Origin: Vibrio fluvialis
GTDB lineage: Bacteria; Pseudomonadota; Gammaproteobacteria; Enterobacterales; Vibrionaceae
NCBI RefSeq assembly: GCF_900460245.1
Contig: NZ_UHIP01000001.1
Span: 1,488,001 to 1,552,000, forward strand
Direction: 5' to 3'
Length of the DNA: 64,000 bases
The first letter of the stretch is position 1. The number at the start of each line of letters is the position of its first letter. The notes beneath the pieces were generated by a model. That model saw only the letters and a program-made list of their open reading frames with translations, was not told where the DNA came from and searched no databases. The position numbers and the translations under genes were made by a program. Below, piece after piece: positions 41,862 to 51,768 of the stretch.

Positions 41862-43505
41862 ATGACACAAGATATCTGGCGTTTAGTCACGCCCCAGTAT
41901 GATCAATTCAATGCTGAGTTTTCTCAATACCCTAGCCTGCCTCCTGTTTCTCTGTTTGGTACTCAAACTAGGCTTTCACAAGCGATTGAAAGATTCATAC
42001 ACATCAATGGATTTAGTCGTGTTCTGTTGATTAATGCTCCAGACAATTCCATTTATCGCTCTCTGATAAAGGAACAAATGGATAGCCTCGTCACAACGGC
42101 TCCGGTTGTCGTCACTGAAACATTGAATATGGTGACTATTTTTGGCCAGGTTAAAGCCGAAAATGGCCAAGTCGTCAATGAGACAAGCGGATTACTGGAC
42201 CAAGCAAATAATGGTTATCTTATTGTTTCAGCGAACCTTTTACTGGCCAACCCTGCCACTTGGCCAATGCTGAAATCAGCCATTCTTGGTGATCCCGTTT
42301 CGCCACTCAACTGTGACCCTAAGTCACCAATCCAAACACCATTAAACAAGCGCTATAACATTAAGTTAGTGGTGGTTGGCGATAGAAATCAATTGGGTGA
42401 TGTGGACTTCCTTGATGCCGATATACACGCAGGACTTTGTTTGTTCAGTGAACTCGAAATGGATATCAAGATTGAGCCAGAAACGATTACAACCTATCTT
42501 GGCTATTTACGATGGATCGCTAATCGATACCAGCTGCCGGATCTTAGTCAGAATGCCATCGAAGCCGTGATGACTGCCGGAGCACGTTATACAGAAGATC
42601 AGCACTACGCTCCGTTGTGTGTCATGTGGCTACGCGCTTTACTCGAAGAAGCATCACTCATCAGCAGTGGACAGCGCATTGAGGAAGACCATGTCGAGCT
42701 AGCGCTTAACCAACGTTATTATCGTGAGTCTTATCTGCCTGAAAGAGCGCTCGATGACATTCTTGACGGTCAAGTAATCATTGAAACTCAAGGTGAACAG
42801 ATAGGACAGGTAAACGGCCTGACAGTCATTGATATTGCTGGACACCCTGTTTCTTACGGCGAACCTGCACGTATTTCGTGTGTTATCCACTTTGGTGATG
42901 GCGACATCTCAGATGTTGAGCGAAAAGTTGAACTGGGCGGCAACTTACACGCCAAGGGTATGATGATTATGCAAGCGTTTGTAAGCAGCGCCCTGAACCT
43001 TGACGTACCACTTCCTTTTTCAGCATCCGTTGTGTTCGAACAGTCGTATAGCGAAGTCGATGGTGACAGCGCATCGTTAGCTGAACTGTGTTCTTTAGTC
43101 AGTGCTCTGTCCGAGTACCCTATTGATCAGCAAATTGCGGTAACTGGCGCTGTTGATCAATTTGGCCGTGTTCAGGCCGTAGGAGGACTGAATGAAAAAA
43201 TTGAAGGCTTCTACCGTGTTTGCCAACATCAAGGTTTTACAGGGGAACAAGGTGTGATTTTGCCAAAAAGTAACCTTAAACACCTTGCGCTTCATAAATC
43301 TGTCGTCGAAAGTATTAAAAATGGTGAATTCAACATCTGGCCAGTATCCAATGTTGATGAAGCTGTACCGGTGCTCATGAACAAGCCGTTCCGTGGTGAT
43401 GATGAAGATAGCGTGATCAGCCGGATCGCAGAAAGAATTGAAAACTTTGAAAAACACGTTCAGCCACAAGGATTTGTGGAACGCGTCAAAAACTGGTTTG
43501 TCTAG
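41862..43505 (+). CDS. Lon-family protease-like protein (YcbZ/LonB-like)
   Basis: 547 residues. The C-terminal S16 protease domain has Ser in DGDSASLAELCSLVSALS and Lys in VGGLNEKIEGF, a complete catalytic dyad. The N-terminal half is recognisable as a decayed AAA+ region: where Walker A should be it reads LINAPDNSIYRSL, and at the Walker B position GYLIVSANLLL. So ATP use is doubtful. Divergent from matP, upstream of fabA, as for ycbZ in E. coli. Confidence 0.88.
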   Translation: MTQDIWRLVTPQYDQFNAEFSQYPSLPPVSLFGTQTRLSQAIERFIHINGFSRVLLINAPDNSIYRSLIKEQMDSLVTTAPVVVTETLNMVTIFGQVKAENGQVVNETSGLLDQANNGYLIVSANLLLANPATWPMLKSAILGDPVSPLNCDPKSPIQTPLNKRYNIKLVVVGDRNQLGDVDFLDADIHAGLCLFSELEMDIKIEPETITTYLGYLRWIANRYQLPDLSQNAIEAVMTAGARYTEDQHYAPLCVMWLRALLEEASLISSGQRIEEDHVELALNQRYYRESYLPERALDDILDGQVIIETQGEQIGQVNGLTVIDIAGHPVSYGEPARISCVIHFGDGDISDVERKVELGGNLHAKGMMIMQAFVSSALNLDVPLPFSASVVFEQSYSEVDGDSASLAELCSLVSALSEYPIDQQIAVTGAVDQFGRVQAVGGLNEKIEGFYRVCQHQGFTGEQGVILPKSNLKHLALHKSVVESIKNGEFNIWPVSNVDEAVPVLMNKPFRGDDEDSVISRIAERIENFEKHVQPQGFVERVKNWFV

Positions 43506-43576
43506 TACTGATCGGAGTTGTTTGGCGTACACGTGTTCACTAACATGCACCCTATCAAAAATTGGAGTAATTGATA

Positions 43577-44095
43577 ATGCAGAACAAACGCGACTCTTAT
43601 AACCGTGAAGATCTTTTAGCTTCTAGCCGTGGCAAACTTTTTGGCCCTGGTTACCCTCAACTACCAGCACCAAACATGCTGATGATGGACCGAGTGACTA
43701 AGATGTCTGAAACTGAGGGTGAATTCGGTAAAGGACTTATCCTTGCTGAACTAGATATCACTCCGGATCTATGGTTCTTCGATTGTCACTTCCCTGGTGA
43801 CCCAGTCATGCCTGGTTGTCTTGGTTTGGATGCCATGTGGCAGCTGGTTGGTTTCTTCCTTGGCTGGGTTGGCGGTAAAGGTAAAGGCCGCGCTCTGGGC
43901 GTTGGTGAAGTAAAATTCACAGGGCAAATTCTGCCAACAGCCAAAAAAGTCACTTACGAAATTCATATGAAACGTGTTGTGAACCGTAAACTGGTTATGG
44001 GTCTTGCTGATGGCCGCGTACTGGTGGATGGAAAAGAAATCTACGTTGCTAAAGATCTGAAAGTTGGCCTTTTCCAAGACACTTCAGCATTCTAA
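43577..44095 (+). CDS. fabA: 3-hydroxydecanoyl-ACP dehydratase/isomerase
   Basis: 172 residues from ATG 43577 with TTGGAG upstream; a TTG two codons earlier is unlikely. Catalytic His in [14 protein letters not shown] and Asp in [11 protein letters not shown]. It makes the cis double bond of unsaturated fatty acids. A terminator follows. Confidence 0.97.
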   Translation: MQNKRDSYNREDLLASSRGKLFGPGYPQLPAPNMLMMDRVTKMSETEGEFGKGLILAELDITPDLWFFDCHFPGDPVMPGCLGLDAMWQLVGFFLGWVGGKGKGRALGVGEVKFTGQILPTAKKVTYEIHMKRVVNRKLVMGLADGRVLVDGKEIYVAKDLKVGLFQDTSAF

Positions 44096-44113
44096 AACGC
44101 TGCGATTGAATCT

Positions 44114-44138
44114 AGCCGCTCAGTTGAGCGGCTTTTTA
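44114..44138 (+). terminator. Terminator of fabA
   Basis: AGCCGCTCA, GT, TGAGCGGCT then TTTT, 19 bases after the fabA stop. Confidence 0.93.
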
Positions 44139-44180
44139 TTAGTGCAACATTTAGTTATAGTGCGTCAGGGTGTGTGTCTA

Positions 44181-44205
44181 TATAAAAAGCCCCTTTCGGG
44201 GCTTA
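44181..44205 (-). terminator. Terminator of rmf
   Basis: Minus strand AAGCCCC, loop GAAA, GGGGCTT then TTT. It lies 23 bases after the rmf stop and faces the fabA terminator. Confidence 0.9.
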
Positions 44206-44227
44206 GATCCTGTGTTGTATGTGGAGG

Positions 44228-44401
44228 TTATTTATAGAGACCAGTCTGTTTGTCTTCTCTCGCTTCACGCCAACCACCTAGCCAGAAGGAACGAGCTTCC
44301 ATTTGCTGATAGGGACACTCTTCTTGCGATCGACCATTCAGGCCAGCTTTGTATCCCTGAGATTGTGCTCTTTCCAGGCGATCACGCTTTTGTCTCTTCA
44401 T
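44228..44401 (-). CDS. rmf: Ribosome modulation factor
   Basis: 57 residues, read from the minus strand: MKRQKRDRLERAQSQGYKAG, LNGRSQEECPYQQMEARSFW, LGGWREAREDKQTGLYK. This is clearly RMF, which pairs 70S ribosomes into inactive 100S dimers in stationary phase. Convergent with fabA, the same neighbourhood as in E. coli. Too short for simple ORF searches. Confidence 0.96.
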   Translation of the reverse strand: MKRQKRDRLERAQSQGYKAGLNGRSQEECPYQQMEARSFWLGGWREAREDKQTGLYK

Positions 44402-44510
44402 AGTGAAGTCCTCATACAGTAGCTTGTGTCTAACTTACAACTATTAAAATGGCGTGGCATTTTTATTACCACACCATTAAGAATTGCTCAAAAAACCACC
44501 TTCATCAAGG

Positions 44511-44549
44511 CAAAAAAAAGCACAAGTCCAGATCTGTGAACTTGTGCTT
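44511..44549 (-). terminator. Terminator of the DUF3466 gene
   Basis: Minus strand AAGCACAAGT, twelve-base loop, ACTTGTGCTT then a run of eight T; 18 bases after the stop. Confidence 0.9.
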
Positions 44550-44566
44550 CGTTTGACAAAAATTTG

Positions 44567-46294
44567 CTATTTTCTACGGAACCCTAGAAAACCTAGTACA
44601 GCAAGCATCCATAAGCCTACGCCAGCACCTTTTCGTTCAGCTGCGGTTTCATCTGTGCCTCGCGATGAAATATCGTCACTACTCGCCCCTGGTATAGGAA
44701 CCAACTTAACCGCAACAGTCGTTTCATCTTGGTTGCCATTACCACACGTTGCATTGTACGCAGTTGTATCGTATCCACCATCACACTTGAGCGCAGTCGC
44801 AGAAATCACACCAGCGTCATTGATGTCCGTTGCATCAATGATACGGTATTGGTTGTTGTGGCTTGAGTAAGTGCCACCGTTCGTCAGATTATCCAACCAC
44901 CAACCTTGATTATTAAACACCTCTCGGCGATCAGAATCGGTCCCAGTGCCGTTGTATGGATAGATGAAACCACGTTTACGGCGAGGCTTACCACTCGCTT
45001 CACGTGTCGATTCGGCATCAATCTGACCGACGATTTCGTTGTAGTTGTTAATCGCACCGGCTTTACCACCAGCGCCATCAAAGAAAATACCACCAGACAG
45101 GAATGTGGCAGATGGTGAAGAAGCCGAAACATCTGAAACGACAAACAAACGGTTTGCTGCTGCACCGTTTGATGGAGCGCCACCTTGACGTTTTGCTTCG
45201 CCGATTGCAATTAAGTTACTGTTAACCGATGTTAAACGAGTGTTTGAATAGATGTGATCACCACTGGTTCCGCCATCCGAATAAACTTTTGCATTGGTTA
45301 CCCCTACCGTACTCCAGTTAGACGGCGTAGCAAAATCAGCTTTAGCAACCTTAGATATGCTGGCTTCCATATAGTTACGATTGCTATAAAAACTATTGTA
45401 GCCCACAGCATAAATGGTCTCATCGGCATCATCATCGATGACAAAATCACGGAAGCTGCCCTGAGCAATAGTACTATTGTTGTAAACTTGTGTATTGCTC
45501 GGCCATGCCACCTGAACTAAACCATCACTGCTCCACATTGCCGCTTTTGATGAATAATAGGTACCATTCGTATTCGATACAGAAGTAGAGACACTACCTA
45601 CGGTATAAGTACCATCCGTTTTCCAAGCACGAGATTGCAGATAGCTGCTAGTTGTAATGTTATCCGCTAAAGCATCTACAGTATTACGGCGATAACTAGA
45701 AACATCACCTTGAGCCAGTTTTATACCAATCGGATCACCTGAATCATCGAGACTGTTTACTACCACGTTGTAACTTTCGTCTACAGAAGAACCAGTAGTC
45801 GAAGAGCCAGTGAAGGCAATTGAGTTGGTAGTCGAAACACCTGAGATCTCATTACTCCAAAGATTCCAACGTATCGAAGCCCACGTCTCACATGTGGCAT
45901 AAAGTAACTGAGCATCACAATAATTTTCGAAATCATCCGAATCCTGAATATAGATGAAGGCGTTATCCATTCCGAAAGGCGCTTCTTCACGAAAACTCAA
46001 ACCATCTACAGCCTCACCTGCATTCGTTTCTTTTAGCCGGGTCTCACCAGCGAGCGTAAAATCATCTTCACTACAGTTGGTCGCACCAGAATCAAAACAA
46101 CCTTTTGACAAATCACTGCTACCATCAGTAGCAGTGCCTGGTTGAATCGCTACACCATATGCGCTTACATAACTGCTTGTCGTTGCTGGGGTAACTTCCA
46201 CCACCTGATATAAAGCTGCTGACGCGGAAGTCGACGATAAGATCGCGGCGGTAATAAAGGTCAGTTTAAAAGTGTTACTACTCATTGGTTTCAT
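44567..46294 (-). CDS. DUF3466 exported protein with C-terminal sorting-like tail
   Basis: 575 residues; ATG 46294 overlaps the uup stop by one base, a second ATG at 46285 is possible. Signal peptide ending STSASAALY. The body is beta-rich with repeats ending in motifs such as GGKAGAINNYNEIVGQIDAE and TDINDAGVISATALKCDGG, the DUF3466 form. The C-terminus AGVGLWMLAVLGFLGFRRK is a hydrophobic helix plus basic end, close to GlyGly-CTERM tails recognised by rhombosortase. Probably surface-exposed; function unknown. Confidence 0.85.
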   Translation of the reverse strand: MKPMSSNTFKLTFITAAILSSTSASAALYQVVEVTPATTSSYVSAYGVAIQPGTATDGSSDLSKGCFDSGATNCSEDDFTLAGETRLKETNAGEAVDGLSFREEAPFGMDNAFIYIQDSDDFENYCDAQLLYATCETWASIRWNLWSNEISGVSTTNSIAFTGSSTTGSSVDESYNVVVNSLDDSGDPIGIKLAQGDVSSYRRNTVDALADNITTSSYLQSRAWKTDGTYTVGSVSTSVSNTNGTYYSSKAAMWSSDGLVQVAWPSNTQVYNNSTIAQGSFRDFVIDDDADETIYAVGYNSFYSNRNYMEASISKVAKADFATPSNWSTVGVTNAKVYSDGGTSGDHIYSNTRLTSVNSNLIAIGEAKRQGGAPSNGAAANRLFVVSDVSASSPSATFLSGGIFFDGAGGKAGAINNYNEIVGQIDAESTREASGKPRRKRGFIYPYNGTGTDSDRREVFNNQGWWLDNLTNGGTYSSHNNQYRIIDATDINDAGVISATALKCDGGYDTTAYNATCGNGNQDETTVAVKLVPIPGASSDDISSRGTDETAAERKGAGVGLWMLAVLGFLGFRRK

Positions 46295-48210
46295 TAACTT
46301 TCCTGTTGCATTGCTTCAAGCTCTTCCCAGCGCTCGAATGCAATTTCAAGCTCCTGCTCTGTTGCAGCTAACTTGTCTAAAATGGGTTGTGTTGCTTCTA
46401 CAGGCTGACCAAAAAAGTCCGGGCTATTCACCTGTTCCTGCAGAGCTTCAATCTCAGCTTCTAATTCTTCGAGTTTGACAGGCAGAGTTTCCAGCTCGCG
46501 CTGAAGTTTATAAGATAACTTCTTAGACTTAGCCTTAGAAGACGCGGTTTTGGGAGATTCCTCAACCACTTTCTCTGCTTTGACTACTTTTTCGGCATTA
46601 CGGGACTGCAGAACCTGCTGACGCTGTTGCTGGGCATCGTGATAGCCTCCAACAAACTCTTCAATGACACCGTCGCCTTCAAATATCCAACTCGATGTTA
46701 CGGTATTATCAACAAACTCACGGTCGTGGCTTACCAACAATAACGTGCCTTGGTAATTGGCAAGCAAATCTTCCAAAAGTTCCAAGGTTTCGATATCTAA
46801 ATCGTTAGTTGGTTCATCGAGCACCAATAGGTTGTTCGATTTCAGGAAAATACGCGCTAAAAGCAGACGGTTTTTCTCACCACCAGACAGAGCCTTAACT
46901 GGCGTACGAGCACGTTTGGGAGCAAAAAGGAAATCCTGCAGGTAACTCAGCGCATGACGCTGACGACCTCCAATCGTAACCTCTTGCTTACCATCTGCCA
47001 GGTTATCAATGACCGATTTTTCCGGATCCAGCATTTCACGATACTGGTCAAAGTACGCCACTTCCAGTTTGGTTCCGCAATGCAGACGGCCCGAATCCGG
47101 TTGAAGCTCACCAAGCAGCAGTTTCAGCAATGTACTCTTACCACAGCCGTTAGGGCCAACCAGCGCGATACGATCGCCACGCATGATGTTAAAGCTGAAA
47201 TCTTTAACAATAGATTTACCATCGATGGAATACTGCAGATTCTCCGCCTCAAAGACGATCTTGCCTGAACGAGCCGCGTCATCGATTTGCAGATTCACTT
47301 TACCTTGCACTTCACGACGCTCGCTACGCTCTTCACGCAGCTTTTTAAGCGCTCGTACGCGGCCTTCATTGCGAGTACGTCGAGCTTTGATTCCCTGACG
47401 GATCCAAACCTCTTCCTGAGCCAGTTTCTTATCAAACTCGGCATTCTGCATGTCTTCAACGCGAAGCTGCTCCTCTTTCTCGACCAGATATTTATCGTAG
47501 TTGCCCGGGAACGAGTTCAGCTTGCCGCGATCCAAATCAACAATACGCGTCGCCATTGATTTGATAAAGGCACGGTCGTGGGAAATAAAGATGATAGAAC
47601 CACGGAAATCTTTCAGAAAACCTTCCAGCCACTCAATGGTCGTAACGTCCAGGTGGTTGGTTGGTTCATCCAGCAGCAATACGTCCGGATCACAGACCAA
47701 GGCGCGCGCCAGAGCCGCTTTACGCTGCCAGCCACCTGATAAATCCGTCAGTTTCGTATGGCCATCAAGCTTCAGAGCACTCAGAACATTCTTGATTCTG
47801 TCTTCGAAACGCCACGCGCCAGCATGCTCAAGTTGTTCTTGAATCGCAGATAAACGCTTTATATTGGCTTCTGTCGGCTCTACCGCCACCAGATCCAACA
47901 GATCCTGATAGATCTTCAGTTGCTGACCGACTTCTTTTAGGCCACCAGCGACATAGTCGTAAACGTTACCTTCCTGATCGCGAGGCGGGTCCTGCTCCAG
48001 GCGCGAAACGACAACATCCTGCATAACCTGCATTTTGCCATCGTCCATGATGGTTTCACCCGCCAGCACTTTCATCAATGTCGATTTGCCCGCGCCATTG
48101 CGGCCAACAAGACAGACGCGTTCATTTTCCTGCAGCGCAAAATCTGCATGGTCCAGCAATGGGTGATCACCAAATGCCAGTAACCCGTTATGGATGGTAA
48201 TTAATGCCAT
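46294..48210 (-). CDS. uup: ABC-F ATPase Uup
   Basis: 638 residues with two ATPase domains: GRNGAGKSTLMK with LSGGWQRKAALARAL, and GPNGCGKSTLLK with LSGGEKNRLLLARIF. The C-terminal coiled-coil domain (LEELEAEIEALQEQVNS) defines Uup within ABC-F. No membrane parts; it acts on the ribosome and prevents transposon excision/translation stalling in E. coli. Its start overlaps a glutaredoxin-like gene by 23 bases. Confidence 0.96.
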   Translation of the reverse strand: MALITIHNGLLAFGDHPLLDHADFALQENERVCLVGRNGAGKSTLMKVLAGETIMDDGKMQVMQDVVVSRLEQDPPRDQEGNVYDYVAGGLKEVGQQLKIYQDLLDLVAVEPTEANIKRLSAIQEQLEHAGAWRFEDRIKNVLSALKLDGHTKLTDLSGGWQRKAALARALVCDPDVLLLDEPTNHLDVTTIEWLEGFLKDFRGSIIFISHDRAFIKSMATRIVDLDRGKLNSFPGNYDKYLVEKEEQLRVEDMQNAEFDKKLAQEEVWIRQGIKARRTRNEGRVRALKKLREERSERREVQGKVNLQIDDAARSGKIVFEAENLQYSIDGKSIVKDFSFNIMRGDRIALVGPNGCGKSTLLKLLLGELQPDSGRLHCGTKLEVAYFDQYREMLDPEKSVIDNLADGKQEVTIGGRQRHALSYLQDFLFAPKRARTPVKALSGGEKNRLLLARIFLKSNNLLVLDEPTNDLDIETLELLEDLLANYQGTLLLVSHDREFVDNTVTSSWIFEGDGVIEEFVGGYHDAQQQRQQVLQSRNAEKVVKAEKVVEESPKTASSKAKSKKLSYKLQRELETLPVKLEELEAEIEALQEQVNSPDFFGQPVEATQPILDKLAATEQELEIAFERWEELEAMQQES

Positions 48211-48430
48211 TATTTTCTAACCATTGAGTTAATTCGTTGATATCAAAAGGCCAATTCAGTTCAGAGTTCTGATAGGAAAGTACAGGGATTGTGACCCCGT
48301 AACGAGAAAACAGTTGGTCGTCGAACGCAATGTCGACGACGTTAACCTGTTGAACTAATTTAACTTGTTTAAGCAAGTCATAGGCCATTTCACATAAATG
48401 ACAGCCTTCCGTGCTGTAGAGAGTTATCAC
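48188..48430 (-). CDS. Glutaredoxin-family protein
   Basis: 80 residues: YSTEGCHLCEMAYDLL with a CxxC site, followed by VNVVDIAFDDQLFSRYGVTIPVL with the cis-Pro loop. A DUF836-like thioredoxin fold. It overlaps uup by 23 bases and follows rlmL by 12 bases. Confidence 0.88.
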   Translation of the reverse strand: MITLYSTEGCHLCEMAYDLLKQVKLVQQVNVVDIAFDDQLFSRYGVTIPVLSYQNSELNWPFDINELTQWLENNGINYHP

Positions 48431-48442
48431 ATCCGTGCCCTA

Positions 48443-50566
48443 TTAGTTTTTGTGCGTCACGATCCAGCAGTTGTGAATGTGTTTGTTACGCTCGAAATCG
48501 AGAGGCAGTGTCTGAGATGAAATATTCTGAGCCTGAAGACCCAGCGCCTCCATCTGATCCATATCCATCTTGAAGTGACGTTTGTTATTTGAGAACACAA
48601 TCGTGCCCTCTGGACGCAAAATACGCTTCAGGTTCGTCATCAACTGGATATGGTCGCGCTGAACATCAAAAGACTGTTCCATGCGCTTTGAATTCGAGAA
48701 CGTCGGTGGGTCAATAAAGATCAAATCATACTGACCAGTCGCCTTCTCTAGCCACTGAAGACAGTCTGCTTGCACGTACTGGTGCTGACGACCCACCTGA
48801 GCATTGAGTGCCATATTCTCTTTTGCCCAATCCAGATAGGTTTTAGACATATCCACGGTAGTCGTCGATTTTGCACCGCCACAAGCTGCGTGCACGGTGG
48901 CAGAACCTGTGTAAGCAAACAAGTTCAGGAAATCCTGGCCTTTCGCCATTTGGCCCAAGCGGCGACGAGTCAACTTGTGATCTAAAAACAGGCCGGTATC
49001 AAGATAATCAAAAAGGTTAACAATCAGTTTTACACCGTATTCTTGGGCATACATGGTTTCTGATTGTTGGCCAAGCTTCTGATATTGAGAGGCCCCTTTC
49101 TTCTTCTCACGAACTTTCAGCACGACTTTGTTAGCATCAACACCCGTCACCTGAATTGCAGCACGAATGATGTCAGTCAGGCGGCGTTTTGCCGTCTCTT
49201 CAGGAATACTTTTCGGAGCTGCATATTCCTGAATTACCAGATGATCGAGATAAATGTCGATGGCAACATTGTATTCCGGTAAATCGGCATCATAAATGCG
49301 GTAACAATCCAATCCTTCGCGTTTAGCCCATTTACCGATCTTGCCCATGTTTTTCTTAAGACGGTTAGAGAAATCAGGAGCAACTAACGATTCCTGGCGG
49401 TCTCCTGCTAGCTCCGATTCTGCTCGAACGGCAATACTGTAGTTCTTTTGGTGACACGGTAACGCACCGTTGTTCAATTTGAACTGCTTTTCAGCACGCA
49501 TGCGTAAACACGCAAGCAGCTCATCAGAGCTGGAGAAGATAGAAGCTTGGCAACCACCAAACTGCGCCTTCAACTGGGCGCCAAAAGCGGTGTATAGCGC
49601 GATGAGACCAGGATGCGTACCTAAACGCTCACCGTATGGCGGGTTACAGATGATCACGCCGTTCTCAAAGCCTGTAGGACGCACCAGTTTTGCTGCATCA
49701 CCGACTGTGAACTCAATCAAATCACTTACACCAGCACGACGCGCGTTATCTTTAGCAACCTGAACCACTCGAGAATCGTTGTCAAAGCCATAAAACTTAG
49801 CGTCAACTTTTTTGGCGCCTCTTCTGGCCTGTACATTCGCCTCAGATTTAATGGTCGCCCACAGCTCTTCATCGAAGTCTTCCAGCGCTTGGAAGCCCCA
49901 CTTCTCGCGCTTCAAACCAGGGGCAATATTAGCCGCCATCATGGCAGCTTCAATCAATAGCGTACCGGAGCCACACATTGGATCGAGCAGAGATTTAGAC
50001 TCATTCCAACCACTGCGCATAACAATCGCAGCAGCCAGTGTTTCACGCAGTGGCGCTTTGCCCGACTCTGGGCGATAGCCGCGCATGTGTAGGCCACCAC
50101 CAACCATATCGATGCCTAGAAGTGCTTTGTCATTGTGTAGACGCACATGGATACGAAGATCTGGATGATCTTTACTGATCGACGGGCGTGGTAGATTTTT
50201 CTTTTCAAAACAGTCCACTACCGCATCTTTAACTTTCATTGCGCCATATTGGCTATTGCGAATTTCGCGGTTGGTACCATTAAAGTCGACCACAAACTTT
50301 TTAGTACTGTGGAAATGATTTACCCAATTGATGGCTGTCGCTGACAGGTACAAATCCATGTCGTTCTGACAGTTAAACTCGGCAACCACACGTACGAATC
50401 GAGAAGCAAGGCGGCTCCACAAGCAACAACGGTAAATCTGCTCGTTGGTTGCTTTAAATTTCACCCCTGCCTGTACAGGCTTGGCATCGACAATCCCTAA
50501 ATTTGTTAATTCTTCGACTAATAGGTTCTCAAGACCGTTTGAGGTAACCGCTAGATACTGATTCAT
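48443..50566 (-). CDS. rlmL: Bifunctional 23S rRNA methyltransferase RlmKL
   Basis: 707 residues. N-terminal THUMP domain, first methyltransferase with [15 protein letters not shown] and [10 protein letters not shown] (m2G2445), second with [17 protein letters not shown] and [11 protein letters not shown] (m7G2069). Same gene order zapC-rlmL-(grx)-uup as in enterics. Confidence 0.96.
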   Translation of the reverse strand: MNQYLAVTSNGLENLLVEELTNLGIVDAKPVQAGVKFKATNEQIYRCCLWSRLASRFVRVVAEFNCQNDMDLYLSATAINWVNHFHSTKKFVVDFNGTNREIRNSQYGAMKVKDAVVDCFEKKNLPRPSISKDHPDLRIHVRLHNDKALLGIDMVGGGLHMRGYRPESGKAPLRETLAAAIVMRSGWNESKSLLDPMCGSGTLLIEAAMMAANIAPGLKREKWGFQALEDFDEELWATIKSEANVQARRGAKKVDAKFYGFDNDSRVVQVAKDNARRAGVSDLIEFTVGDAAKLVRPTGFENGVIICNPPYGERLGTHPGLIALYTAFGAQLKAQFGGCQASIFSSSDELLACLRMRAEKQFKLNNGALPCHQKNYSIAVRAESELAGDRQESLVAPDFSNRLKKNMGKIGKWAKREGLDCYRIYDADLPEYNVAIDIYLDHLVIQEYAAPKSIPEETAKRRLTDIIRAAIQVTGVDANKVVLKVREKKKGASQYQKLGQQSETMYAQEYGVKLIVNLFDYLDTGLFLDHKLTRRRLGQMAKGQDFLNLFAYTGSATVHAACGGAKSTTTVDMSKTYLDWAKENMALNAQVGRQHQYVQADCLQWLEKATGQYDLIFIDPPTFSNSKRMEQSFDVQRDHIQLMTNLKRILRPEGTIVFSNNKRHFKMDMDQMEALGLQAQNISSQTLPLDFERNKHIHNCWIVTHKN

Positions 50567-50972
50567 AGTGTTCTTTGACTGGTAAAAATGGCCTCAGATT
50601 ATAACTGACAATGCGGACCATTCCTAAATCTAAACGAATCATTTCACTAAAAATCCCTACAAATGGCGATTAGTCCAACAGACGTAACTGACGAGCTTCC
50701 TCAGTGAGAGTTTCCGAATCACCTCACCTATTTACAGCCCCCAGAGACGAAGTGAGTATTTATTCACCTCAATTCTGGACTATACCAGATTAACTTTTAC
50801 ACTGTAAATTAGTTACAAATGACGTAAAACGGGAATAAATAGGTGGAAAGATACGCAACAAGCACCAGAAAGCCTGTCACTTTTGCGCTAAAAAATATTC
50901 GATTGTTGATTAAATCTCAGACGTAAGACGCCACTATTCCATCGAAGATGAGAACTTGGACCTAGATTGAAG
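50567..50972. other. Intergenic region rlmL / zapC
   Basis: About 400 bases with no credible ORF on either strand. It must contain the rlmL promoter (minus). The only clear structure is the zapC terminator at its left-reading edge (50973-50997). AT-rich tracts near 50780-50840 could be promoter elements; nothing specific is recognised. Confidence 0.5.
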
Positions 50973-50997
50973 GCAAAAAAAATCGGCTTACGCCGAT
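50973..50997 (-). terminator. Terminator of zapC
   Basis: Minus strand ATCGGC, loop GTAA, GCCGAT then eight T; 40 bases after the zapC stop. Confidence 0.9.
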
Positions 50998-51037
50998 GGG
51001 AAATGAAAAAAGGAACGAAAATAACTTAGGGAAAAGA

Positions 51038-51580
51038 TTAACCGACCAAAGCCATTGGCTCTGATACCAGAATATGATTAGCGTTGGCCATGCGATCATG
51101 CATCACCTTAATCACCTGACCAAAATCGAGTGACTTAGATCCATTCAGCACAAATGCCTCGAGATCAACCAAAGCGCACAAGCTAGCGTTATCGCCCACT
51201 TCAAGCACAATAAAGTATCCTTGGTTGAAACTATTCACGAGACTGACAATGTCACCCTCTTCCGGAGCGACATCCCCGCCCTGATAATCAAAGAACCAAC
51301 TCTTGGGCTGAACTGGTTTGTGAAAGCGTTTTGCCGCTACACAATACAGCGCCAGCTCAACTCTGCGCGGCTCACTCATATCCAGGCAGCTGATTCGTTC
51401 TTTGTAGGTTTGGTAGTCAGACGCATCGTCAACAGTGAAGTGATTGTCAGAAAAGGCGCAATCGACTAAAAGGTTGCGGCTGAGATTCGTGCGAAACACC
51501 ATCTCCTCGCCCAGGTCTAGCATCAAATAGCCTTCGCTATCTGAGTAGTACCAACTCCATTTGTCACTTGGTTTAAGCAT
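51038..51580 (-). CDS. zapC: Cell division protein ZapC
   Basis: 180 residues from ATG 51580; upstream TTG/ATG alternatives extend the frame by ten residues without a ribosome site. The start MLKPSDKWSWYYSDSEGYLM and DLGEEMVFRTNLSRNLL match ZapC, which bundles FtsZ filaments. Adjacent pyrD is the same as in E. coli. A one-mismatch matS-like sequence lies at 51243-51255. Confidence 0.92.
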   Translation of the reverse strand: MLKPSDKWSWYYSDSEGYLMLDLGEEMVFRTNLSRNLLVDCAFSDNHFTVDDASDYQTYKERISCLDMSEPRRVELALYCVAAKRFHKPVQPKSWFFDYQGGDVAPEEGDIVSLVNSFNQGYFIVLEVGDNASLCALVDLEAFVLNGSKSLDFGQVIKVMHDRMANANHILVSEPMALVG

Positions 51581-51675
51581 TGTTCCGACTCTCAATTTAC
51601 TTATTATCAAACGATTAGGTAAAACGCTTAAATTACCTTTGCCAACGAATATCTGTAATTCTAAGAACGGAAAAT

Positions 51676-51711
51676 CAAAAAAAAAGAGGAAATGATTATC
51701 TCATTCCCTCT
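51676..51711 (-). terminator. Terminator of pyrD
   Basis: Minus strand AGAGGGAATGA, loop GATAA, TCATTTCCTCT (one mismatch) then nine T. Confidence 0.88.
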
Positions 51712-51768
51712 GTTTGTCACCTTGTCACTTTTTCTAAATGATCATGAAACTCAATATATTGCGATCAT

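Noticed and set aside
44170..44403. 77-residue plus-strand ORF
   Set aside because: It is antisense to rmf and covers its terminator; the minus-strand RMF sequence is unmistakable.
44484..44870. 128-residue plus-strand ORF
   Set aside because: Antisense to the end of the DUF3466 gene; runs over its terminator.
48291..48303. Possible matS (GTGACCCCGTAAC)
   Set aside because: Two mismatches; too weak to list.
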